From: Liolophura sinensis
Lineage: Eukaryota; Mollusca; Polyplacophora; Chitonida; Chitonidae
DNA length: 64,000 nt
Assembly: GCF_032854445.1 (NCBI RefSeq)
Contig: NC_088299.1
Span: 7,478,324 to 7,542,323 of the forward strand
Reading direction: 5' to 3'
The first letter of the stretch is position 1; the number at the start of each line of letters is the position of its first letter. Shown here piece after piece: positions 56,701 through 64,000 of the stretch. Under the pieces are notes generated by a model. The model worked only from the letters and a program-made list of their open reading frames with translations. It was not told the DNA's origin and did no database searches. The position numbers and the translations under genes were made by a program.

Positions 56701-59700
56701 CATGATGGCAGTATGTATTGATGAAATTGGTATGCATTGGTCATAGTGGCATGTATTGATGATAATGGTATGTATTGATGATAATGGTATGTATTAATGA
56801 TAGTAGTATGTATTGATAATAGTGATATTCATTGATGATAGTGGTATGCATCGATTGTGGTGGTATTTCTTGATGATAATAGTATGTATTGATTATAATG
56901 GTATGTCTGGATTATAGTGGTATGCCTTGATGGTAGTGGTATGTATTGATGATAGCGGCATGCATTGATGATAGTGGTATGTATTGATAGTAGTGATATT
57001 CATTGACGATAGTGGTATGTGTTGATGATAGTGGACTGTATTGATGGTAATAGACTGTATTGATGATAGTGGAATGTACTGACGGTAGTGGTATGCATTG
57101 GTGATAGTGGTATGTATTGATGATAGTGGTATGCATTGATGATTGTGGTATGTGTTGATAGTAGTGATATCCATTGATAATAGTTGTATACATTGATGCT
57201 AGTGTTGTGTATTGATGGTAGTGGTATGTATTGACGATAACGGTATACATTGATGATAGTGGTGTGTATTGACGATAATGGTCTGCATTGATGCTAGTGG
57301 TGTGTATTGATGGTAGTGGTATGTATTGACGATAGCGGTATACATTGATGATAGTGGTGTGTATTGACGATAATGGTCTGCATTGATGCTAGTGGTGTGT
57401 ATTGGTGGTGGGGTATATACTGGTGATAGCGGTATGTATTGATGGTGATGGTGTGTATTGATGGTAGTGGTATATATTGATGATAGTGGTATGCATTGAT
57501 GATATTGGTATGCATTGATGGTAGTGGTGTGTATTGATGGCGGTGGTGTGTATTGATGGTGGTGATGTGTATTGGTGATAGTGGTATGCATTGATGATAG
57601 TGGTGTGTATTTATGGTGGTGGTGTGTATTGATGGTGGTGGTATATATAGATGATAGTGGTATATATTGATAATAGTGGTATGCATTGATGATATTGGTA
57701 TGCATTGATGATAGTGGTGCGTATTGATGGTGGTGGTGTGCATTGATGATAGTGGTATGTGTGAGACAAAAAGCCTCAGTACAACGAGGAATCTCTAAAA
57801 TCTTCCGACCGCTTGAAGCAGTTCAAAGCTATATGCTATTTTGTTCATTGCTGTAAGCACGTCACGTTTTTCGGTGTCAAAGGCGCATGGTACACAAGTA
57901 TGACACGGTTACAACACAAAACGATGTGTTTTTACTCGATGTTTAACCTCTTTGAGTACCTTTTCAGAGCTCCCATTTCTTTCTTTCTGGGAGTCAAACC
58001 AATTTTCTCGTCGGACTTTCAAACTGGGGAAAACAATCATACAAACATAATTATGAACGAGAAAGATTGAAGATTTGAGGCCAGAGTCTGCGACACATGC
58101 TCATTTCTACAATGCACCAACTGATCAAGAACAAAAGCATAGTCATCCTGGTTTGCTGGGGCGCCCTATTTGGGTGTGATAATTGGACTTACATTTTTAG
58201 CACTTTCCTGCGTTGCCATGGGCTTGACCTGGAACGTCCATCATTTTTACGATTGGTATTACAAACATTTGTTTGAGGCATTGAAATTGTTCATTTTGTG
58301 TCCTCAGTTAACGTTTTAGCCTTTTTTTCGGTCAGGTGACACTCGGTCCCTCATCAAAGTTAACGCTCAAAACACCCGCACTTCCATCATCTTGTCCACA
58401 TTGAGCTGAAAGGACGTATTTGACTCAGTATTCATGATTACGACACGATTGTTTCTACTTTTCTTCTGGGCTGACCTTTTTTGGGTGCTGATATCATTTG
58501 TTCTGCCTCTGACAGGATAAAAACTGTGTGACCAACTGTGCTCGAGATTCCAAGACAATGTGTAACTCTTTTTCATCTGGGCTGACTTTAATTTGTGACC
58601 TGATATCATTTGTTCTGCCGCTGGGAGAATAAAAGTATATAATCCACCCTGCTCGAGATTCCAAGACAATGTGTAACTCTTTTTCATCTGGGCTGACTTT
58701 AATTTGTGGCCTGGTATCATTTGTTCTGCCTCTAGGAGAATAAAAAGTGTATGACATACTCTGCTCAAGATTCCAAGACAATGTTTAACTTCAGATTAAC
58801 GTCAGCTGCGTTTGAGGGCATACAGCTTACAACACCCTGTGAGAATCTAGGGCCGGCTTTATTACATTACGAATCAAGAATGAATACGCCTGTAATTACA
58901 GAGGATATAATCTCTAACAATGATTTTTCAGCTGTGGTTTTAACTAAAGGGATGCGGTCACTGTGAGTTCAAGTCCAGCTTAGGCTGGCTTTCTCTCTGA
59001 CCGTACGTGGGAAGGTCTGCCAGCAACCTGCAGATGGTCGTGGGTTTGCCCCGGGCTCTGCCCGGTTTCCTCCCACTACAATGCTGGCCGATTATGAATA
59101 CGGCCTAAAACACCGATCAAATAAATAAATAAATAAATAAATAAATACAGAGTTATAATGATAGGCATTTTGTTCTGATAATGAGGTCTGATTGTTCAGA
59201 TCTTCACTCAATCACGCACGCACGCACGCACGCATGCACGCACGCACGCACGCACGCACGGTCTCACTTACTCACTCACTCACTTACTCACTCACTCAAG
59301 CAATCAAGCATGCAATAAATCACTCAATCAAGCAATCAATCCACCAGTCAAACAGCCAATCAATCGGTCAATTAATCAATCAATCAAATGAACCATGTAG
59401 ATATTATCTGCTAAGGAATTGGCTTGACCTTCTCCAAGTACCAATGAATGAATGAATGAATGATTCAATAAGTCTAGCCGTGAAAGCAGCATCTGTTTAG
59501 GGATTTGCTAGGCCGATTCCATTTATACCAACCAATCAGTAATTCAATCACTCAATCAATCAATCAATCAGTCAATAAATCTAACCATGAAAATATTTTC
59601 TGTTTAGGAATTTGCTTGACCAGCTCCGAGTACGAATGCAGCAATGGTTTCTGTGTTGACGAGGACCTAGAATGCGACGGCTACAACAACTGCGGCGACA

Positions 59701-61258
59701 ATTCGGACGAGTTGCTGTGCTCCCTGTCTGTGGGAGGGATTGTGGGTATCAGTGTAGGCTGCGTGGCAGGAGCCTTCATCCTGGCCGCCATTGTTGTTCT
59801 AATAGCTTCCAGAAATAAGACCTCTTACCGACATGTACAGGTAAGATATAGCAGTCGGAGCAGCGTTACAATTGATTTCCCATGCTAATCTATCTGTTGT
59901 ACATTCGACATTCACACAGCCAGCATAGGTAATTTTATGAAGCTCAAACATTAAATTGTAAAAAAGAAAAGTCGGACTGTTCAGTGAAACCACCATTTTT
60001 CATCTCAGTACCGGTAGTCATTTTCGCGTGTATCTGCTGTAAGCTGAGGACATAATTGTGAACGCAGTCATCACGAGAAAGAAATCATATACCCTGTACT
60101 TACAAGGCCATACATGAGTGTACACACTAAAAATAAATGTTTCGTTTATAAACACATTTCTGTTACAGTTACTGACGCTTCATGATCTTTGTTCATAAAG
60201 ACTAAGTTTATCAATTGAAGAATTGTGCTTATTATGGTAAACATGTGACATACTTAATCAGAAAACATGTGACATTCGTATTCAGTAAACATGTGACGTT
60301 TACTATAACACTTTTACATGTTTATCGAATTTTTCCACTTCATAACACAAAGTGATGTTTACTTGGCTATTTGTGCTTATTGAAAATATCCACACTACCA
60401 TGTGAACATTTTAAATTCTTATTATTTTAAACATGTTTACTGTAATAAGCAAATCTCTTTGATAACTAAACTTCGTCTTCATGAATAAATGCCAGGACGC
60501 GTTGGAAACTGTATCATGAATGTGTTTATGAAAGAAACACTTGCCTTTAGTGTGTACAGGGCAGTCATTTCTTTTGGTATATCATCACATTTTCATTTTT
60601 ATTATTTTTTTCGTATTTACATTGACACGTCATCGGAATGTTCCACTCGACGGACAATATAGGAGTGATAAGCTACCTTGATGCGTTTTATTATGAATGG
60701 ACTTGTCATTTCGTTAAGACGTGAAATTTTGTAAAACAAACACAAAACAACTTTATGTGATGTCTTTCATGTGTTAACAGCTTAAATGATTCTTTATGTT
60801 TATGTGCTAAACTACTGACTGTAAACTACAAGATAACGGCTATAATTCATGCCATCCTATATTTCATGAACCTTCAACTTTCCTAAAATAATATCATATT
60901 TCATAATAGTCAGGCCTGGAAGCAACCTGCGGATGGTCGTGGGTTTCCCCTGAAATCTGCCCGGTTCCCTCCCACTATAATGCTGGTCGCCGTCGTATAA
61001 TTGAGATATTCTTGAGTACCGCGTAAAACACCAATCAAATTAAATCATAATAGTCAGCAATAGATGGCAGCTGTTTGTGTTTTTCAGCCTGCAGTGACCG
61101 AGAGAAGTTACATACCCGGGAATGGACAGCCTTACACAGTTTATGGCAGTCCAATATCACAGAGTACTTTACCGCCTGCGTACGGCACGCTGTACTCACC
61201 TCCATATCCTGTTCAGGGTCAAGCTGCTGGGTCAAAGGTCGACACACAAGCAAAGTAA
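53677..61258 (+). CDS. Gene C: CUB-LDLa single-pass membrane receptor, 5 exons
   Basis: Exons 53677-53758, 54856-55104, 56111-56251, 59608-59840 and 61088-61258 give an intact 291 aa protein (introns phase 1, 1, 1, 0). Order: signal peptide (about 1-22), CUB (about 33-156, four Cys, split by an intron), LDLa (160-195), membrane helix (about 200-224), tail with PPAY at 264-267. The architecture equals gene A, but the CUB is on two exons and LDLa shares an exon with the helix. Ligand-binding surface protein by inference; WW-domain partners are plausible through PPAY. No named orthologue recognised. Introns hold SINEs, a 1.5 kb minisatellite and a duplicated segment. AATAAA at 61845-61850 may be the polyadenylation signal. 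Confidence 0.85.
53847..53930 (-). mobile_element. Decayed SINE-A 3' end
   Basis: GTTTATTTATTTTATTTTAC, ACGACGTACGCAAAAATGTC, CACTGATATGACTGCAG; in gene C intron 1. The rest of that intron (to 54855) shows nothing recognisable. Confidence 0.55.
54856..55104 (+). CDS. Gene C exon 2: first half of CUB
   Basis: Acceptor CTCCCATTCCAG, donor ACAG|GTAACT. It contains KCDQ and MKCVVSL (C1 and C2) and CTYDRLMIYDG, where calcium-type CUBs carry an Asp. Confidence 0.85.
55123..55262 (-). mobile_element. SINE-A, 5' truncated
   Basis: TTTGATTGGTGTTTTACGCC, CGGCGGCCAGCATTATGGTG, CCCACGACCATTCGCAGG. It starts about 20 bp after the exon 2 donor of gene C. Confidence 0.92.
55748..56080 (+). mobile_element. 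tRNA-derived SINE-like element
   Basis: Leu/Ser tRNA-like head (GCCGAGTGGTTGAGACG, then GCGCTGGTTTAATCCC) and an end resembling other families here (ACTACGGCGTTAAACACCAA). It reaches to within 35 bp of the exon 3 acceptor of gene C. Confidence 0.55.
56111..56251 (+). CDS. Gene C exon 3: second half of CUB
   Basis: Acceptor TTTTGTTCACAG, donor ATAGTG|GTATGT. Encodes GRYGLCGN, WVTFNFTSD and RGFQLLVTGFDDS, the closing strands of a CUB fold. The last 13 bases and the donor form the motif repeated downstream in intron 3. Confidence 0.85.
56240..57765 (+). repeat. 19-20 bp minisatellite containing a splice-donor motif
   Basis: About 75 units of TTGATGATAGTGGTATGTA with point changes and small length changes. 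The first unit spans the end of gene C exon 3 and its donor (GATGATAGTG|GTATGT). Open frames on the opposite strand (His/Tyr/Ile/Thr-rich) arise from the repeat alone. Confidence 0.95.
57766..58454. other. Gene C intron 3 segment
   Basis: No exon or repeat recognised. Confidence 0.5.
58455..58800 (+). repeat. 111 bp tandem repeat, about 3 copies
   Basis: TATCATTTGTTCTGCC recurs at about 58492, 58603 and 58714 with GATTCCAAGACAATGTGTAAC and CATCTGGGCTGACTTTAA. Confidence 0.9.
58952..59147 (+). mobile_element. SINE-A, nearly full length minus A-box
   Basis: GCGGTCACTGTGAGTTCAAG, GACCGTACGTGGGAAGGTC, CAGATGGTCGTGGG, long (AAAT)n tail. Confidence 0.92.
59203..59400 (+). repeat. (ACGC)n, (ACTC)n and (AATC)n simple repeats
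   Basis: ACGC-type run at about 59212-59261, then CACTTACTCACT, then loose AATCAATCA. Similar AATC repeats recur at about 59540-59580, just before gene C exon 4. Confidence 0.9.
59608..59840 (+). CDS. Gene C exon 4: LDLa and transmembrane helix
   Basis: Acceptor TTTTCTGTTTAG, donor CAG|GTAAGA (phase 0). Canonical LDLa with CDGYNNCGDNSDELLC, then a 25-residue helix (GGIVGISVGCVAGAFILAAI...) and RNKTSYR. Confidence 0.9.
59841..60670 (+). other. Gene C intron 4, left part
   Basis: AT-rich; repeated ACATGTGACAT-like words near 60240-60310. No exon recognised. Confidence 0.5.
60671..61045 (+). repeat. Right copy of the duplicated 375 bp segment
   Basis: Matches 52806-53183 closely from AGCTACCTTGATG through TTTCATAATAGTCAGG and the SINE-A body and tail. 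In gene C intron 4, ending about 40 bp before exon 5. Confidence 0.9.
61088..61258 (+). CDS. Gene C exon 5: Pro/Tyr-rich tail
   Basis: Acceptor GTGTTTTTCAG, phase 0. 56 residues with YIPGNGQPYTVYGSP, LPPAYGTL and SPPYPV, ending KVDTQAK and TAA. PPAY is a PPxY-type WW-domain ligand motif. Confidence 0.83.
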   Translation, partial: PAVTERSYIPGNGQPYTVYGSPISQSTLPPAYGTLYSPPYPVQGQAAGSKVDTQAK

Positions 61259-61617
61259 TACTGGAGACTATATCACGTGCTTATGTCAACAAACAACAAA
61301 CTGAGCAGCTGCCAAGATGTGTGACCATGACGTATAGAGCTTACGCCTTTTTTTCTATGAGTTTAATACGGACAACTCTGTATATGTATTAGTTCAAAAT
61401 GGACGTCATTCTTGAAAGTTTTAAGATGTATATTTGTGTAAAAATTATGGATGCATATTTACTATAGTGCACAAAAGAAGTATGTAAATGTATTCAATTA
61501 CTAAATCAATGTGATATTTTCCCCGCTATAGCAATTTGACGCCTTGAGGAAAAGAAGATCCTTTTTGATATTGATGCTTGTAAGTTGTGTATCATATGAC
61601 ATATCATTCAGAAGGCC

Positions 61618-61776
61618 TCCGTGACCTAGTGTTTGTCGTGATAGCGCAACACTATGGTCCAAGAGCATCCTGCAAAATGCCATTACTGTGAGCTGATAGT
61701 CAGCTTATATTGGCTTCTTCTCCGGTCGTACGTGTGAAAGTCTGCCAGCGGATAATCGCGGATTTCCATCGGGGAA
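61618..61776 (+). mobile_element. Decayed SINE-A/B-type copy in the gene C 3' flank
   Basis: CCGTGACCTAGTGTTTGTCG head, then GGCTTCTTCTCCGGTCGTAC and GTCTGCCAGCGGATAATCGCGG. Confidence 0.6.
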
Positions 61777-61844
61777 ACATATGCAAATAATACCCAGTTG
61801 TGTTTTGTCTTCCTAATTTGTCTAAAGTGTTGTTTCATTTTGTA

Positions 61845-61850
61845 AATAAA
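61845..61850 (+). terminator. Possible polyadenylation signal of gene C
   Basis: AATAAA about 590 nt past the stop, after the decayed SINE. Confidence 0.3.
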
Positions 61851-62205
61851 AGCTAAAATTTTTTTTATATTTTAAAATAATATTTTAGTTATCATGGTTA
61901 TAAATGGGAAAACAAGCTGTATCTTCCGTCTTCAAAGTTCATATTACTTGCAGGAACGCAATACAACTATGAATACGTCTCTTCATGCATGACATTCATA
62001 TCTATAATAAGTTACAAAGTTTCGTGTTTTTTCCTCCTAGGGTTGTTGTCGGTTTTGTCTTGTTACCGTATGAGCCATTTTTTTAAAGATTTGGCTTCAC
62101 AGGCTCTCTAGTCTGTGATATTTTACTGGTGTCGTAATTTAAGCACTTAAATTGTGACCATTGTTTTACCGAACGGCTTTCATTTCTCGATTTCATTCAA
62201 TTTCT

Positions 62206-62373
62206 TGTACTAAATAATGAAGTACACATGTGTGTAGACTCGGCTTCTGTACTAAATAATGAAGTGTACATGTGTCTAGACTCAGCTTCTGTACTAACTA
62301 ATGAAGTGTACATGTGTGTAGACTCGGCTTCTGTATTAAATAATGAAGTGTACATGTGTGTAAACCCGGCTTC
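62206..62373 (+). repeat. 42 bp tandem repeat, 4 copies
   Basis: Units TGTACTAAATAATGAAGT plus GTACATGTGTGTAGACTCGG plus CTTC. 42 is a multiple of 3, so frames stay open on both strands. Confidence 0.95.
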
Positions 62374-62664
62374 TAAAGATAGCTCCAATAGCTATTACAT
62401 CAATACATGTAATGGATGTGAGCACCCAATTTAGTGTTGAAGTCTGTAAAACCAATGTTATAAATGATGTATTTTGTGAGGTTTGAAACATTAATCATTG
62501 ATATCTACAATATCTACAAACCAGATATTATAACTTCCAACATCTCTGTGATATCAGGAATTTATTTATAATAAAGTGTTAGCATCTTGGGACTATTTTT
62601 AAGAACTTGATATTGATTGGCACTCACCATAAGGCCAAAAACTGAGTATTGAGCTGCCTTTTTT

Positions 62665-62770
62665 TTTTTGAGTGAGTGGGGTATATCACGCTGAATGTCT
62701 TCTGCATGGCATTTCATTGAGGCAGCACAAGGTATTTGCCTTTAGAGGGCCTGTGACAAGAAGATATAGT
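62665..62770 (-). mobile_element. Decayed SINE-B 3' end
   Basis: TGAGTGAGTGGGGTATATC, then TTGAGGCAGCAC and CTGTGACAAGAAGATATAG. Confidence 0.55.
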
Positions 62771-62817
62771 CTTGTCATGAGCGAATTACTACGAACCAAG
62801 AATATTGTGTCTTCAGA

Positions 62818-62987
62818 ATTTATTTATTTATTTATTTAATTCATTAGTGTTTTACGTCGCACTCAAGAATATTTCACTTATACGACGGCGGCCAGCATTA
62901 TGGTGGGAGGGAGCAGGGCAGAGCCCGTGGAAACCCACGACCATCTGCAGGTTGCTGATAGACCTTCCCACGTACGGCCGGAGAGGA
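62818..62987 (-). mobile_element. SINE-A, 5' truncated, with target duplication
   Basis: (TTTA)n tail, GTGTTTTACGTCGCACTC, ACGACGGCGGCCAGCATTAT, ACGTACGGCCGGAGAGGA. TGTCTTCAGAAT occurs on both sides. Confidence 0.92.
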
Positions 62988-63089
62988 TGTCTTCAGAATG
63001 AGGACAGAATATAATACTATAGCTACAAACTGTTCTAATATATAGGCCATTCCTACGGAATACTTTTTGCTAGTTATTAGCGGGATATT

Positions 63090-63228
63090 ATTATTTATTT
63101 ATTTATTTGATTGCTTTTTTACGATACTCAAGAATATTTCATTTATACGACGGCGGCCAGCATTATGGTGGGTGGAAACCGGGCAGAGCCAGGAGGAAAC
63201 CCACGACCATCCACCGGTTGCTGGAAGA
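63090..63228 (-). mobile_element. SINE-A, 5' truncated
   Basis: (TTTA)n tail, ACGACGGCGGCCAGCATTAT, GGTGGGTGGAAACCGGGC, ACCGGTTGCTGGAAGA. Confidence 0.92.
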
Positions 63229-63879
63229 CGGGATACTGTTACGTCCACACCATAATATTATGTTTCACTAACGCAATCTATTCTAGCGTGACTCAAAAAA
63301 AATTAATACGATGTTCAAGTTAATAGACTAGTGTCTAGGTTGTAAGGAGGACAGTTCCAGGGACTTTATGAGCCCGCTGTCGCCCCGGAGACAGTATTCA
63401 ATCAATTTTGTCACGTATAGTGGAATCTGCTGTTAAATGTGGTCGGTTTCTCCTGGTTTCCTCTCCCAGTTATCCTCGTCTCTGCAGCCCAAGGACAGTG
63501 ATCCGGGAATAATACTAATAATACCAATACTACTAATTCTACTACTAGTACGAGTATTTGTACTACTAATATAATAAAATAATATACTAAAAAATAAATA
63601 AATATGCAAATAAATATATAAACGCATGTATGTAACTTCTTAGATAAATATAAATAAATAAATATATAATAAATATAGATTCTTATAAATAAATAAATAA
63701 ATACATAAATACTGCCGAGGCAGGAGAGATGAACAAATACATACTAGTGCGCGTCTGACATAGATGACAGATTAATACTGAATAAGTGCATCAGGTACGT
63801 TGATGGCGTTCTACTTAAGGCAGCAGGATTACCATGTCACCGCAATTCAGAGTTCCTGCCGTCATCTAAAGCACAAACT
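63229..63879. other. 5' flank of gene D
   Basis: Contains ATAA-rich low-complexity DNA at about 63590-63710. No promoter motif identified. Confidence 0.4.
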
Positions 63880-63952
63880 ATGGGCACATCTTACTTAAGT
63901 GGGGCTGTTTTCATGCTGGCAACGTACCACGCCTTTTCTCAACCAACTGGAG
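63880..63952 (+). CDS. Gene D exon 1: signal peptide (gene runs off the window)
   Basis: ATG GGC ... encodes MGTSYLSGAVFMLATYHAFS and QPTG, a plausible signal peptide. It ends in GGAG|GTAATT, phase 1, like the first exons of genes A, B and C. Length (24 codons plus one base) is close to theirs. Membership in the cluster is inferred; no domain is visible before the window ends. Confidence 0.5.
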
Positions 63953-64000
63953 GTAATTTGGTAATGTGGGCGTATTTATGTATTTGTTTGATTGTTATTC

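Noticed and set aside
56431-57743. Long minus-strand frames rich in His, Tyr, Ile and Thr, up to 168 codons
   Set aside because: They come from the 19 bp minisatellite, which lacks stops on that strand; no start, splice or domain support.
62197-62434. Frames with 14-residue repeats on both strands
   Set aside because: Explained by the 42 bp tandem repeat.

Overview
The window is eukaryotic nuclear DNA from an invertebrate. Genes are split by GT-AG introns. Noncoding DNA is AT-rich and crowded with tRNA-derived SINEs, foldback DNA elements, (AT)n arrays and minisatellites. The two most frequent SINE types (one ending in AAAT repeats, one ending in a TTAAACCCCAAGCACTCACT-like sequence) look like families I associate with marine lophotrochozoans. 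A mollusc is my best guess, but this is inference and no species is claimed.

I support four gene models with confidence and one more from a first exon. (1) Gene A, minus, 5005-919, four exons: signal peptide, CUB domain, LDL-receptor class A (LDLa) repeat, transmembrane helix, Ser-rich tail (306 aa predicted). (2) An MGAT4C-like GT54 glycosyltransferase, minus: start codon and signal anchor in the exon at 24018-23622, whole catalytic region in one exon at 14399-13219 (436 aa predicted), possible 5' noncoding exon near 25.0-25.2 kb. (3) Gene B, plus, 41981-46664, five exons: signal peptide, a damaged ectodomain exon, divergent LDLa, transmembrane helix, Cys/Gly-rich tail. (4) Gene C, plus, 53677-61258, five exons: signal peptide, CUB split over two exons, LDLa plus transmembrane helix, Pro/Tyr-rich tail with a PPAY motif (291 aa predicted). 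(5) Gene D, plus, from 63880: a signal-peptide exon ending in a phase 1 donor at the window edge.

Genes A, B, C and probably D form a local cluster of small single-pass surface proteins. Architecture is shared (signal, CUB-type ectodomain, LDLa, membrane helix), nearly all introns are phase 1, and the cytoplasmic tails are unrelated. The extracellular parts suggest ligand binding and the different tails suggest different intracellular partners. The MGAT4C-like enzyme lies between A and B, and nothing here ties it functionally to the cluster.

Layout: 0.9-5.0 kb gene A; 5.8-7.5 kb two foldback elements sharing end sequences; 9.5-10.1 kb another long inverted-repeat element; 10.3-13.1 kb two copies of a roughly 420 bp MITE; 13.2-25.2 kb the MGAT4C-like gene with a 9.2 kb intron full of SINEs, a Tc1-like transposase remnant and a GCGAAA-rich palindromic tract; 25.2-28.4 kb two near-identical MITE copies around 2.3 kb of unrecognised DNA; 28.4-40 kb gene-poor repeats including a 15 bp minisatellite; 40.1-41.1 kb a decayed LINE with a 2A-like motif; 42-46.7 kb gene B; 48.4-49.3 kb a decayed mariner element inside an AT array, itself carrying a SINE; 52.7-61.3 kb gene C, whose third intron holds a 1.5 kb minisatellite apparently grown from the splice-donor junction of exon 3; 61.3-63.9 kb more SINEs; then the start of gene D.
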